Assembly (NCBI GenBank): GCA_033283385.1 | Contig: JAWMQQ010000002.1 | Location: 186,001 to 250,000 of the forward strand | DNA: 64,000 nucleotides | Reading direction: 5' to 3' | From: Mangrovimicrobium sp033283385 | Lineage (GTDB): Bacteria; Pseudomonadota; Gammaproteobacteria; Pseudomonadales; Halieaceae | Shown here: positions 35,127 to 43,799 of the stretch, piece by piece | Layout: each line of letters begins with the position of its first letter | Position numbering within the stretch: the first letter of the stretch is position 1 | Translations under genes and position numbers: made by a program | Notes under the pieces: model-generated | Databases searched by the model: none | Seen by the model: only the letters and a program-made list of their open reading frames with translations | Told to the model about the DNA's origin: nothing

Positions 35127-35150
35127 CCGCGCTTTTTGACGGAACCCACC

Positions 35151-36728
35151 ATGCCTGAGCTCGGCAAAGACGTTGCCTCGCGCCGCACATTCGCGATCAT
35201 TTCGCACCCGGACGCGGGCAAGACGACCATCACGGAAAAGCTGTTGCTTCTGGGCAACGCCATCCAGGTGGCGGGCAGCGTCAAGGGCAAGCGCGGTCCC
35301 CATGCCACCTCCGACTGGATGAGCATGGAGCAGGAGCGCGGCATCTCGGTCACCTCCTCTGTGATGCAGTTTCCCTACGCCGGCCGCACGGTCAACCTGC
35401 TGGATACCCCGGGACACGAGGACTTCTCCGAGGACACCTACCGCACCCTCACCGCCGTGGACTCGGCGCTGATGGTGATCGACGGCGCCAAGGGCGTGGA
35501 GGAGCGCACCATCAAGCTGATGAACGTGTGCCGGCTGCGCGACACGCCGATCGTCAGTTTCGTCAACAAGATGGACCGCGACATCCGCGACCCGATCGAG
35601 CTGCTCGACGAGATCGAGTCGGTGCTGGATATCCAAGGCGCTCCGGTCAACTGGCCGATCGGCATGGGCGGCCACTTCAAGGGCGTCTACAACCTCTACA
35701 CCGACGTCATCCACCAGTACACCCCCGGGCGCGGCAGCATGCTGCCGGAGGACAAGCGCATAGAGGGCCTGGACAGCGACGCCGCCCGCGAACTGCTGGG
35801 CGATGAGTACGACGACTTCGTCGGCGAGATCGAGCTGGTGCGCGGCGCCAGTCACGCCTTCGACCTGGAGGAATTCCTCGCCGGCAAGCTGAGCCCGGTA
35901 TTCTTCGGTACCGCGCTGGGCAACTTCGGCGTGCGCGAGATGCTGGACGATTTCGTCAAGTGGGCGCCGCCGCCCCAGGGTCGCGAGACCAGCGACCGCG
36001 CGGTGAGCGCCGGCGAGCCTGCCTTCAGCGGCTTCGTCTTCAAGATCCAGGCGAACATGGACCCGCGCCACCGCGACCGCATCGCCTTCCTGCGCATCTG
36101 CTCGGGCACCTACACCAAGGGCATGAAGATGCGCCACGTGCGCCTGGCCAAGGACGTCCGGATCGCCGACGCGGTGACCTTCAAGGCCGGCGAGCGCGAA
36201 CTGGTCGAAGAGGCGGTGGCAGGCGATATCATCGGCCTGCACAACCACGGCACCATCCAGATCGGCGACACCTTTACCGCCGGCGAGGAGTTGCAGTTCA
36301 CCGGCATCCCGCACTTCGCGCCGGAACTGTTCCGCCGCATCCGCCTGACCGACCCGATGAAATCCAAGGCGCTGCAGAAGGGCCTGCAGCAGCTGTCGGA
36401 GGAGGGCTCCACCCAGGTGTTCTCCCCGCTCAACAGCACCGACCTGATCGTCGGCGCGGTGGGCCAGTTGCAGTTCGACGTGGTCGCCTACCGCCTGAAG
36501 GACGAGTACAAGGTGGAGGCCATCTACGAGCCGGTGAACGTCTACACCGCTCGCTGGGTGCACTGCGACGATACGCGCAAGCTGGCGGACTTCCGCAAGA
36601 AGGCCGCCGAGCACCTGTCCATGGACGGCGGCGGCTACCTCACCTACCTGGCGCCCACCCGGGTCAACCTGTCACTGATGCAGGAGCGCTGGCCGGACAT
36701 CGCCTTCCGCGCCACCCGCGAGCACTGA
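35151..36728 (+). CDS. prfC: Peptide chain release factor 3
   Basis: 525 residues from the ATG at 35151. Translational GTPase: G1 SHPDAGKTT (about 19-27), G2 around GISVTSSVM, G3 DTPGHEDF (about 85-92), G4 NKMD. RF3-specific C-terminal domains follow. It removes RF1/RF2 after peptide release and contributes to post-peptidyl-transfer quality control. A reading frame runs far upstream antisense to roxS, but homology and the TATAAT element place the start here. Monocistronic; the TM2 gene downstream is convergent. Confidence 0.97.
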   Translation: MPELGKDVASRRTFAIISHPDAGKTTITEKLLLLGNAIQVAGSVKGKRGPHATSDWMSMEQERGISVTSSVMQFPYAGRTVNLLDTPGHEDFSEDTYRTLTAVDSALMVIDGAKGVEERTIKLMNVCRLRDTPIVSFVNKMDRDIRDPIELLDEIESVLDIQGAPVNWPIGMGGHFKGVYNLYTDVIHQYTPGRGSMLPEDKRIEGLDSDAARELLGDEYDDFVGEIELVRGASHAFDLEEFLAGKLSPVFFGTALGNFGVREMLDDFVKWAPPPQGRETSDRAVSAGEPAFSGFVFKIQANMDPRHRDRIAFLRICSGTYTKGMKMRHVRLAKDVRIADAVTFKAGERELVEEAVAGDIIGLHNHGTIQIGDTFTAGEELQFTGIPHFAPELFRRIRLTDPMKSKALQKGLQQLSEEGSTQVFSPLNSTDLIVGAVGQLQFDVVAYRLKDEYKVEAIYEPVNVYTARWVHCDDTRKLADFRKKAAEHLSMDGGGYLTYLAPTRVNLSLMQERWPDIAFRATREH

Positions 36729-36740
36729 TTCCGCCGCGGC

Positions 36741-37139
36741 TCAGTAGCCGCGGTTGGCCTCTGACAGCTGTTCGTTGAGGGTAAAGAAATCCCAGAGGAT
36801 GCCCAGCCCGAACAGGCCGACGGTGAACAGGTAGATGATGCCGGTGATCCACTTGCCCATGTACATGCGGTGGATACCCAGCCAGCCGAGGAAGGTCAGC
36901 AGGATCCAGGCCAGGTCGTAGTCGATGGGGCCGCTCTTGAAGCGGCTGTCCGCCTGCTCCGCCATACCGGGTATCAGGAACAGGTCGATAATCCAGCCGA
37001 TGAAAAACAGGCCCAGGGTGAAGAACCAGATCACGCCGCTGATCTGTTTGCCGTAGTAGAAGCGGTGGGCACCCATGAATCCGAAAATCCACAGCAGGTA
37101 ACCCATCAGTACCGAGTGTGTGCGTTCGCCGCCAACCAT
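36741..37139 (-). CDS. Membrane protein with two TM2 domains
   Basis: 132 residues built as a duplication. Unit 1 (about 12-58): GYLLWIFGFMGAHRFYYG then VIWFFTLGLFFIGWIID. Unit 2 (about 76-122): AWILLTFLGWLGIHRMYMG then GIIYLFTVGLFGLGILWD. Each has the TM2 signature G-x-x-G-x-HR-x-Y-x-G and ends in an Asp after a G-rich helix, so four membrane segments. The function of bacterial TM2 proteins is unknown. Single gene, convergent to prfC (12 bp). Confidence 0.85.
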   Translation of the reverse strand: MVGGERTHSVLMGYLLWIFGFMGAHRFYYGKQISGVIWFFTLGLFFIGWIIDLFLIPGMAEQADSRFKSGPIDYDLAWILLTFLGWLGIHRMYMGKWITGIIYLFTVGLFGLGILWDFFTLNEQLSEANRGY

Positions 37140-37339
37140 GCGCTTGTCCTGTGCTTTGACTCACCGGTATAGTCTGGCCTATACCTGAAAGCGTCAAGTC
37201 GACTACGGCCGGGTGCGACCCTGATATGGATCATCGTCCCCTCGCCGGCGGCTTGCTAAGCTCAAACGAAGCTGTGGCGCACGACCCTTTTGCGAGGCGC
37301 GACCCCGGCTCCACAAACCCGCAAGCACAAGGGACGAAC

Positions 37340-37579
37340 ATGTCAGTAGAACACCACGACCTGCACCACGAATTCCCGGAACTGAATGACCGGATTCACG
37401 AATTGAAAATGTCCGACGACAACTTCCGCCGGCTGTTCGACGAGTACCACGAACTGACCCGCAGCATCGAAAAAATGGAAGACGAGGTGACTCCGGTGGC
37501 CACCCACACCGAGGAGGCGGCAAAGGTGCGCCGCGTACACCTCAAGGACGAACTCTACAGGATGCTGACTGCGGTATGA
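37340..37579 (+). CDS. YdcH-like DUF465 protein
   Basis: 79 residues from ATG 37340. A helical hairpin with heptad-like spacing (HHEFPELNDRIHELK, then FRRLFDEYHELTRSIEKME) and the C-terminal KVRRVHLKDELYRML typical of DUF465. Function unknown. The stop overlaps the next ATG (ATGA), so it is translationally coupled to the DksA-like gene. A reading frame extends upstream to 37226 without conservation. Confidence 0.88.
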   Translation: MSVEHHDLHHEFPELNDRIHELKMSDDNFRRLFDEYHELTRSIEKMEDEVTPVATHTEEAAKVRRVHLKDELYRMLTAV

Positions 37580-37902
37580 ACGACATGTCGGCCTACGAGG
37601 AACTCAGGGCGGAACTGGTCCAGCGCAAGCAGGCGATGCAGTCCCGCCTGGCCAGCATCAAGCGCGATGTCACCCGGGAGCACTCGGGCGACTCCGCCGA
37701 GCAGGCCCAGGAGCGGGAGAACGACGAGGTGGTCGACGCCATCGGCAACGAGACCCGCCTCTCGCTGCTGGCCATCCAGGTCGCCCTGGACAAGATCGAG
37801 GAGGGTACCTACGGGGAGTGCGAGCACTGCGGCGAGGATATCGGCGTGGCCCGCCTGCGCGCCCTGCCAGAGGCGACCCGCTGCGTGAATTGCGCCGACT
37901 GA
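37576..37902 (+). CDS. TraR/DksA-type C4 zinc-finger protein
   Basis: 108 residues. N-terminal coiled-coil helix (about 5-75) and the C4 zinc finger with Cys pairs CEHC (about 82-85) and CVNC (about 103-106). Smaller than DksA (about 150), closer to YbiI/TraR-like members; such proteins reach into the RNA polymerase secondary channel. The acidic tip DxxD of DksA is not obvious, so ppGpp synergy is uncertain. Overlaps the YdcH-like gene by 4 bp. Confidence 0.88.
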   Translation: MNDMSAYEELRAELVQRKQAMQSRLASIKRDVTREHSGDSAEQAQERENDEVVDAIGNETRLSLLAIQVALDKIEEGTYGECEHCGEDIGVARLRALPEATRCVNCAD

Positions 37903-37917
37903 GCCCACCACGGCACT

Positions 37918-38008
37918 GTAGGAGCCTGCTACGCAGGCGATCCCATATCGTAGGAGCCTGCTATGCCCGAGCGCGGACCGGGCGATCGCGCGCAGAGCGC
38001 GCTCCTAC
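37918..38008. repeat. REP-like block, one simple and one diverged pair
   Basis: A single unit (37918-37942, head GTAGGAGC, stem GCCTGC/GCAGGC, tail GATC) is followed by a second head at 37950 whose stem has degenerated and gained bases, then a GATC and a GCGCGC-type unit ending in GCTCCTAC at 38008. Confidence 0.8.
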
Positions 38009-38176
38009 GTCCTTCTTTATATACACCCGCTACCGGCCCGTGGCCGCCCATAGAAAAGTTTACTATTCCCACTGGTAAAGCGGCGCGGTTCAGGTATAGT
38101 GGCGGCCGTTTCGCCCCCTGCCCCGGACCAGCCGGCCGGAGGCGATGAAATCCCGAAAAATTATTCGCCGACCGCC

Positions 38177-38205
38177 TTGACACTGTTGGGGGCGGTCATT
38201 AGAAT
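38177..38205 (+). promoter_or_regulatory. Sigma70-type promoter of the S10 operon
   Basis: TTGACA (38177-38182), 17-bp spacer, TAGAAT (38200-38205). Near-consensus and 67 bp before the rpsJ start, so the leader is about 60 nt. Confidence 0.85.
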
Positions 38206-38271
38206 TCGCGTTCCTTTTTTCGGGGGGTCCCTTGGCGGGCCTCTGGTTTTTTACTTTTGGAGTTAGGTCAG

Positions 38272-38583
38272 GTGCAGAACCAACGTATTCGTATCCGCCT
38301 CAAGGCTTTCGACCATCGACTGATCGATTCATCGACCCAGGAGATCGTGGAAACCGCGCGCCGCACCGGCGCCCAGGTCAAGGGGCCGATCCCCCTTCCC
38401 ACCCGGAAGGAAAAATACACCGTGCTGATTTCGCCGCACGTAAACAAGGACGCACGTGACCAGTACGAAATTCGTACGCACAAGCGTCTGTTGGACATCG
38501 TGGAGCCGACTGAAAAGACAGTCGACGCCCTGATGAAACTGGACCTGGCAGCAGGTGTAGAAGTACAGATCAGTCTTGGTTAA
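38272..38583 (+). CDS. rpsJ: 30S ribosomal protein S10
   Basis: 103 residues, exactly the family length, from GTG at 38272 (GGAG 9 nt upstream). Conserved RIRLKAFDHRLID start and the HKRLLDIVEPT loop. It is part of the 30S head and, with NusB, of antitermination complexes. First gene of the S10 operon, directly after a strong promoter. An in-frame ATG at 38257 would add five residues not seen in S10 proteins. Confidence 0.98.
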   Translation: MQNQRIRIRLKAFDHRLIDSSTQEIVETARRTGAQVKGPIPLPTRKEKYTVLISPHVNKDARDQYEIRTHKRLLDIVEPTEKTVDALMKLDLAAGVEVQISLG

Positions 38584-38706
38584 CGAAATTTCGTAACAAG
38601 ACCTGCCCGGTCGCCTGCCAGCGGCCGGGTGTGTAACGCCCCGGCGCCGTCAGGCTGCGGGGGAGGCCATAGAGGGTATAGCCCCGTACACTGAGAGGTT
38701 AGCAAA

Positions 38707-39339
38707 ATGGCTATTGGCTTAGTCGGCCGCAAGTCCGGTATGACTCGTGTTTTTACCGAGGACGGCGCATCCATTCCAGTGACCGTAGTGGAGATTTCTC
38801 CAAACCGCGTTACTCAAATCAAAGAGCTCGAGACCGATGGGTACCGGGCAATTCAGGTCACGGCGGGTAACCGCAAGGCCTCCAAAGTGAGTAAGGCCCA
38901 GGCTGGGCATTTCGCGAAAGCGGGTGTCGAGGCTGGCAACGGTCTGTGGGAATTCCGTCTGGAAGGCGACGAGGCATTCGAGGTTGGCACCGAGCTGACC
39001 GTCGAGCGTTTCGAGGCCGGCCAAATGGTCGACGTGGCCGGCAAATCCAAGGGCAAGGGCTTCCAGGGCGCAGTCAAGCGCTGGAACTTCCGCACCCAGG
39101 ACGCTACCCACGGTAACTCCCTGTCCCACCGTGCCCCGGGCTCCATTGGCCAGTGCCAGACCCCCGGACGCGTGTTCAAGGGCAAGAAGATGGCCGGTCA
39201 TATGGGCGCCGAGCAGGTGACCACCCAGGGCCTGGAAGTCGTACGTGTAGACGTCGAGCGCAATCTGCTGCTCATCAAGGGTGCCGTTCCCGGCGCCCCC
39301 GGTGGCCACGTTATCGTGCGCCCCAGCGTCAAGGCATAG
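38707..39339 (+). CDS. rplC: 50S ribosomal protein L3
   Basis: 210 residues. Typical start GLVGRKSGMTRVFTEDG and the peptidyl-transferase-centre loop GSIGQCQTPGRVFKGKKM, whose Gln (IGQ) is the one methylated by PrmB in E. coli. Assembly-initiating protein of the large subunit. 123 bp after rpsJ, the longest gap inside the S10 operon. Confidence 0.98.
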   Translation: MAIGLVGRKSGMTRVFTEDGASIPVTVVEISPNRVTQIKELETDGYRAIQVTAGNRKASKVSKAQAGHFAKAGVEAGNGLWEFRLEGDEAFEVGTELTVERFEAGQMVDVAGKSKGKGFQGAVKRWNFRTQDATHGNSLSHRAPGSIGQCQTPGRVFKGKKMAGHMGAEQVTTQGLEVVRVDVERNLLLIKGAVPGAPGGHVIVRPSVKA

Positions 39340-39356
39340 GTTAGGGGGTTTCGATC

Positions 39357-39974
39357 GTGGAATTGAATGTTGTTAAGCCGGGCAACGTCGACGGGGGCAA
39401 GGTTTCCGTCTCCGACGTCGCTTTCGCTAAAGAGTACAACGAGGACCTGGTTCACCAGGTTGTCACCGCCTATCTGGCCGGCGCCCGTCAGGGTACCCGT
39501 GCGCAGAAGACCCGTTCCGAGGTTTCCGGCGGCGGCAAGAAGCCGTGGCGCCAGAAGGGCACCGGTCGCGCTCGCGCCGGTACCACCCGTTCGCCGATCT
39601 GGCGCACCGGTGGCGTAACCTTCGCGGCCAAGCCACAGGATCACGGCCAGAAAGTGAACCGCAAGATGTATCGCGCGGCGCTGCGCACCATCATGTCCGA
39701 GCTGGCCCGCCAGGATCGCCTGGTTGTGGTAGAGAGCCTGGACGTGGAGCAGCCCAAGACCAAGCTGCTGGTCAAGCAACTGGGCGAGTACGGCGTGGAC
39801 AACGCGCTGATCGTCGCCTCCGAAGTGGGTGAGAACCTGTACCTCGCCGCGCGCAACCTGCACAAGGTGGACGTGCGCGACGTCGACGCGGTTGACCCGG
39901 TCAGCCTGCTCGCTCACGAGAAGGTGATGGTCACGGTTGATGCCGTGAAGAAGATTGAGGAGATGCTGGCATGA
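39357..39974 (+). CDS. rplD: 50S ribosomal protein L4
   Basis: 205 residues, GTG start. The exit-tunnel loop is visible as KKPWRQKGTGRARAG (about 60-74). In E. coli L4 also represses its own operon through the leader RNA; the leader here is only about 60 nt, so whether that control exists is open. Ends in ATGA overlap with rplW. Confidence 0.98.
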   Translation: MELNVVKPGNVDGGKVSVSDVAFAKEYNEDLVHQVVTAYLAGARQGTRAQKTRSEVSGGGKKPWRQKGTGRARAGTTRSPIWRTGGVTFAAKPQDHGQKVNRKMYRAALRTIMSELARQDRLVVVESLDVEQPKTKLLVKQLGEYGVDNALIVASEVGENLYLAARNLHKVDVRDVDAVDPVSLLAHEKVMVTVDAVKKIEEMLA

Positions 39975-40267
39975 ACCCCGAGCGCGTATTCCAGGTGCTG
40001 GTGAGCCCGCACGTATCCGAGAAGGCGGCAATTGCCGCCGACGCGAACAACCAGTTCGTCTTCCGCGTAGCGGTCGACGCTACCAAGCTCGAGATCAAGA
40101 AGTCGGTAGAGCAGCTGTTCAAGGTAAAAGTGGACAGCGTGCGCACCCTCAAGGTCAAGGGCAAGGCAAAGCGCAACCGTTTCGGCACCAGCACCAAGCC
40201 GACCTGGAAGAAGGCATATGTCCGACTGGAGCAAGGTCAGGAAATCGACTTTGCCGCGGTTGAGTAA
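39971..40267 (+). CDS. rplW: 50S ribosomal protein L23
   Basis: 98 residues; start overlaps the rplD stop by 4 bp. Conserved VSPHVSEKA near the N-terminus and the extended loop KVKGKAKRNRFG. Sits at the tunnel exit and docks trigger factor and SRP. The Glu (VSEKA) used by trigger factor is present. Confidence 0.98.
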   Translation: MNPERVFQVLVSPHVSEKAAIAADANNQFVFRVAVDATKLEIKKSVEQLFKVKVDSVRTLKVKGKAKRNRFGTSTKPTWKKAYVRLEQGQEIDFAAVE

Positions 40268-40281
40268 GGAGTCGTAGCACC

Positions 40282-41109
40282 ATGGCAGTTCTTAAGAGCA
40301 AACCCACGTCGCCCGGTCGACGCCACGTAGTCCGCGTACACAACGCGGATCTGCACAAAGGCGCGCCGCATGGAGCGCTGGTCGAAAAGCAGAGCCGTAA
40401 CGGTGGCCGTAACAACAAGGGCCGCATCACGACTCGCCACATCGGTGGTGGCCACAAGCAGCACTACCGCGTCATCGACTTCAAGCGCAACAAGGACAGC
40501 ATCACCGCCAAGGTGGAGCGCCTGGAGTACGATCCGAACCGCTCGGCGCACATCGCGCTGCTGCTGTACGCGGATGGCGAGCGTCGCTACATCATCGCCC
40601 CGCGCGGCGTGCAGGCCGGTGACGTCCTGCAGTCCGGCCCGGCTGCGCCGATCAAGGTCGGCAACTGCCTGCCCCTGCGCAACATCCCGGTGGGCTCCGT
40701 GGTACACGGCGTCGAGCTGAAGCCGGGCAAGGGCGCCCAGCTGGCGCGCTCCGCCGGTGCTTCCGTGCAGCTGGTAGCGCGCGAAGGCCAGTACGCCACC
40801 ATTCGCCTGCGTTCAGGCGAGATGCGCAAGGTACTGACCGACTGTCGCGCCACCATGGGCGAGGTTTCCAACACCGAGCACAGCCTTCGCAAGCTGGGCA
40901 AGGCCGGCGCAGCGCGCTGGCGCGGTGTTCGCCCCACCGTTCGCGGTGTGGCCATGAACCCGGTTGACCACCCGCATGGTGGTGGTGAAGGCCGTACCTC
41001 CGGTGGCCGTCACCCGGTCAGCCCCTGGGGTACCCCGACCAAGGGTTACAAGACCCGCAGCAACAAGCGCACCGACAAGCTGATTGTGCGCCGCCGCGGC
41101 AAGAAGTAA
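40282..41109 (+). CDS. rplB: 50S ribosomal protein L2
   Basis: 275 residues. Contains the conserved MNPVDHPHGGGEG segment with the His near the peptidyl-transferase centre and the basic C-terminus (KRTDKLIVRRRGKK). Needed for subunit association and peptidyl transfer. 14 bp after rplW. Confidence 0.98.
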   Translation: MAVLKSKPTSPGRRHVVRVHNADLHKGAPHGALVEKQSRNGGRNNKGRITTRHIGGGHKQHYRVIDFKRNKDSITAKVERLEYDPNRSAHIALLLYADGERRYIIAPRGVQAGDVLQSGPAAPIKVGNCLPLRNIPVGSVVHGVELKPGKGAQLARSAGASVQLVAREGQYATIRLRSGEMRKVLTDCRATMGEVSNTEHSLRKLGKAGAARWRGVRPTVRGVAMNPVDHPHGGGEGRTSGGRHPVSPWGTPTKGYKTRSNKRTDKLIVRRRGKK

Positions 41110-41146
41110 TTGCGATCGTAAGTAACGAGAACAGAGGAAACAGATT

Positions 41147-41422
41147 GTGCCGCGTTCACTGAAGAAAGGTCCTTTTATCGACCTGCACCTGATGAAGAAG
41201 GTAGAAGCCGCTGTCGAAGCCAACGATCGCCGTCCCATCAAGACCTGGTCGCGCCGCTCCATGGTTTCGCCGGATATGGTTGGCCTGACGATTGCCGTGC
41301 ACAACGGCCGCCAGCATGTGCCCGTCCTGATCAACGAGGACATGGTTGGCCACAAGCTGGGCGAGTTCGCGGTAACGCGTACCTTCAAGGGCCACATTGT
41401 AGACAAGAAGGCGAAGCGCTAA
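41147..41422 (+). CDS. rpsS: 30S ribosomal protein S19
   Basis: 91 residues, GTG start with GAGG 9-12 nt upstream. Conserved PRSLKKGPFIDLHLMKKV start and GHKLGEFAVTRTF. 30S head protein that forms a complex with S13 and contacts the A-site tRNA. Between rplB and rplV in the S10 operon. Confidence 0.98.
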   Translation: MPRSLKKGPFIDLHLMKKVEAAVEANDRRPIKTWSRRSMVSPDMVGLTIAVHNGRQHVPVLINEDMVGHKLGEFAVTRTFKGHIVDKKAKR

Positions 41423-41447
41423 GGCGCCGCGGAAAGAGGTTGAGGAA

Positions 41448-41786
41448 ATGGAAGTTGCAGCAAGACTGAAAGGCGCGCGTATCTCAGCGCAAAAAGCCCG
41501 TCTGGTCGCTGACCAGGTCCGCGGCAAGCCGGTCGAGGAAGCGCTGAACCTGCTGGAATTCAGCAACAAGAAAGCGGCGCAGATCGTCAAGAAAGTGCTC
41601 GACTCTGCGATCGCCAACGCCGAGAACAACGAGGGTGCGGACGTCGACGAGCTGAAAGTGTCGACCATCTTCGTCGATGAAGGCATGACCATGAAGCGCC
41701 TGCGTCCCCGTGCCAAGGGCCGCGCAGACCGAATTTTCAAGCGTAGCTGTCACATCACCGTGAAAGTTGCAGACGGCGAAGGCTAA
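41448..41786 (+). CDS. rplV: 50S ribosomal protein L22
   Basis: 112 residues. The tunnel-lining beta-hairpin is visible as GMTMKRLRPRAKGRADRI (about 79-96), the site of macrolide-resistance mutations in relatives. Start ATG 41448 with GAGG 4 nt upstream. Normal length. Confidence 0.98.
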   Translation: MEVAARLKGARISAQKARLVADQVRGKPVEEALNLLEFSNKKAAQIVKKVLDSAIANAENNEGADVDELKVSTIFVDEGMTMKRLRPRAKGRADRIFKRSCHITVKVADGEG

Positions 41787-41806
41787 GAGAGCAGGAGACG
41801 ACCAAC

Positions 41807-42478
41807 ATGGGTCAGAAAGTACATCCCGTCGGAATTCGCCTGGGTATTGTGAAAGATCACAATTCCATCTGGTACGCCGACAGCAAGAACTACTCCAAGC
41901 AGCTGATTACTGACCTGGAAGTTCGCAAGTACATCGAGAAAGCGCTGGAAAACGCCTCGGTGAGCCGTGTTGTGATCGAGCGCCCGGCCCAGACCGCGCG
42001 CATCACCATCCACACTGCCCGTCCCGGCATCGTGATCGGCAAGAAGGGTGAGGACGTTGACGCGCTGCGCAAGGTACTGACCGAGAAAATGGGTGTGCCC
42101 GTGCACATCAACATCGAGGAAATCCGCAAGCCGGACCTGGATGCCAAGCTGGTCGCGCAGAACGTCGCACAGCAGCTGGAGCGTCGCGTGATGTTCCGCC
42201 GCGCCATGAAGCGCGTGGTACAGAACGCCATGCGCCAGGGTGCAGAAGGCATCAAGATCCAGGTCAGCGGTCGCCTCGGCGGCGCTGAGATCGCGCGTAC
42301 CGAGTGGTACCGCGAAGGTCGTGTGCCCCTGCACACCCTGCGCGCCGACATCGACTACGCCACCTACGAGGCCACCACCACGTACGGCATCATCGGTGTG
42401 AAGGTTTGGATTTTCAAAGGCGAGGTCATTGGCGGTGATGAGTCCGCAGACAACGCCCGGAAAACAGCAACTAATTAA
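41807..42478 (+). CDS. rpsC: 30S ribosomal protein S3
   Basis: 223 residues, slightly shorter than E. coli (233) because the C-terminal tail is short. KH domain loop GIVIGKKGED (about 62-71). Located at the mRNA entry tunnel and part of the ribosomal helicase with S4 and S5, both encoded downstream. 20 bp after rplV. Confidence 0.98.
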   Translation: MGQKVHPVGIRLGIVKDHNSIWYADSKNYSKQLITDLEVRKYIEKALENASVSRVVIERPAQTARITIHTARPGIVIGKKGEDVDALRKVLTEKMGVPVHINIEEIRKPDLDAKLVAQNVAQQLERRVMFRRAMKRVVQNAMRQGAEGIKIQVSGRLGGAEIARTEWYREGRVPLHTLRADIDYATYEATTTYGIIGVKVWIFKGEVIGGDESADNARKTATN

Positions 42479-42489
42479 GGGTTACGCAG

Positions 42490-42903
42490 ATGCTTCAACC
42501 TAAGCGTACAAAATTCCGCAAAACGATGAAGGGCCGCAACCGCGGCCTGGCACATCGCGGCAGCAAAGTGAGCTTCGGCGAGTTCGGCCTCAAGGCCACC
42601 GGCCGCGGCCGTATTACCGCGCGCCAGATCGAGGCGGCTCGTCGTGCGATGACCCGTCACATCAAGCGTGGCGGCAAAATCTGGATCCGCGTCTTCCCGG
42701 ACAAGCCCATCACGGGCAAGCCGCTGGAAGTTCGCCAGGGTAAAGGTAAGGGTAACGTCGAGTACTGGGTGGCCCAGGTTCAGCCGGGCAAGGTGCTCTA
42801 CGAAGTGCAGGGTGTCTCTGAAGAGCTGGCACGCGAGGCATTCTCGCTGGCCGCCGCCAAGATCCCCGTTGCCACAACTTTTGTTAAACGGTCGGTGATG
42901 TGA
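42490..42903 (+). CDS. rplP: 50S ribosomal protein L16
   Basis: 137 residues. LQPKRTKFRKTMKGRNRG start and the loop KPLEVRQGKGKGNVEYWVA, whose Arg is hydroxylated by a 2-oxoglutarate oxygenase in E. coli. Contacts A-site tRNA. Its TGA overlaps the rpmC ATG by one base. Confidence 0.98.
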   Translation: MLQPKRTKFRKTMKGRNRGLAHRGSKVSFGEFGLKATGRGRITARQIEAARRAMTRHIKRGGKIWIRVFPDKPITGKPLEVRQGKGKGNVEYWVAQVQPGKVLYEVQGVSEELAREAFSLAAAKIPVATTFVKRSVM

Positions 42904-43094
42904 TGAAAGCAACTGAATTGCGTGAAAAGTCCGTTGAGGACCTGAACAAGCAGCTGCTCACTCTGCGTGAGGAGCAGTTCAAGCTGCGCATGCAGAAGTC
43001 CACTGGTCAACTGGGTCAGACTCACCTGCTCAGCCAGAACCAGCGCGACATCGCACGCGTCAAGACTGTACTCACCGAGAAGGCAGGTAACTGA
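42903..43094 (+). CDS. rpmC: 50S ribosomal protein L29
   Basis: 63 residues, two-helix protein at the tunnel exit: MKATELREKSVEDLNKQL then the RxDIARVKTVL motif. I chose the ATG at 42903 (overlapping the rplP stop as TGATG); the GTG one codon earlier would give an extra Met and is less typical. Confidence 0.97.
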   Translation: MKATELREKSVEDLNKQLLTLREEQFKLRMQKSTGQLGQTHLLSQNQRDIARVKTVLTEKAGN

Positions 43095-43096
43095 GT

Positions 43097-43363
43097 ATGA
43101 CGGCTGCAGAAAAGCGTACGCGCGTGGCAACCGGCCGGGTTGTCAGCAACAAGATGGACAAGACGATCACCGTACTGATCGAGCGTCGGGTAAAGCACCC
43201 GGTATACGGCAAGTACATCACTCGTTCCTCCAAGATCCATGCGCACGACGAAAACAACCAGTGCGGCATCGGCGACACGGTAACCGTGGCCGAAACCCGC
43301 CCGATCTCCAAGAGCAAAACCTGGAAGCTCCTGGAAGTCGTTGAGAGCGCCACGCAGGTTTAA
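43097..43363 (+). CDS. rpsQ: 30S ribosomal protein S17
   Basis: 88 residues, OB-fold. Conserved GRVVSNKMDKTITVLIERR and HPVYGKYI, then DTVTVAETRPISKSKTWKLLEV. Primary 16S rRNA binder. Last gene of the S10 block, 2 bp after rpmC; rplN follows after 43 bp without a clear terminator, so S10 and spc genes may be read through. Confidence 0.98.
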   Translation: MTAAEKRTRVATGRVVSNKMDKTITVLIERRVKHPVYGKYITRSSKIHAHDENNQCGIGDTVTVAETRPISKSKTWKLLEVVESATQV

Positions 43364-43406
43364 GAAGCGAGAGTTTGCGGCCGCGCGCCGCAGTTTGGAG
43401 TAGAAG

Positions 43407-43775
43407 ATGATTCAGACACAGTCGTATTTGGAAGTCGCCGATAACAGCGGCGCTCGCCGTGTGATGTGCATCAAGGTGCTGGGTGGCTCCAAGCGTCGTT
43501 ACGCGCGCGTGGGCGACCTGATCAAGGTGACCGTGAAGGAAGCGATTCCCCGCGGCAAGGTCAAGAAAGGCCAGGTGATGACCGCAGTTGTGGTGCGCAC
43601 CAAGAAGGGCGTGCGTCGCCCCGATGGCTCCCTGATCAAGTTCGACGATAACGCGGCAGTACTGCTGAACAACCAGCAGGCGCCGATCGGCACCCGTATT
43701 TTCGGGCCGGTAACCCGCGAGCTGCGCGGCGAAAAGTTCATGAAGATCATTTCTCTGGCCCCTGAAGTTATCTAG
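43407..43775 (+). CDS. rplN: 50S ribosomal protein L14
   Basis: 122 residues. IQTQSYLEVADNSGARRVMCI start, NQQAPIGTRIFGPVTREL near the end. Forms intersubunit bridges and is the docking site for RsfS, whose gene is also in this window. First gene of the spc block. Confidence 0.98.
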   Translation: MIQTQSYLEVADNSGARRVMCIKVLGGSKRRYARVGDLIKVTVKEAIPRGKVKKGQVMTAVVVRTKKGVRRPDGSLIKFDDNAAVLLNNQQAPIGTRIFGPVTRELRGEKFMKIISLAPEVI

Positions 43776-43799
43776 GCAGGCCGAGGAGAGGACGGAAAA

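Larger units (their letters stand above)
37903..38271. other. Region between DksA-like gene and rpsJ (369 bp)
   Basis: Holds a REP block (37918-38008), a stretch with no recognised feature (38009-38176), then the S10-operon promoter and a leader of about 60 nt. No gene is supported. tuf or fusA, which often precede rpsJ, are not here. Confidence 0.7.
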
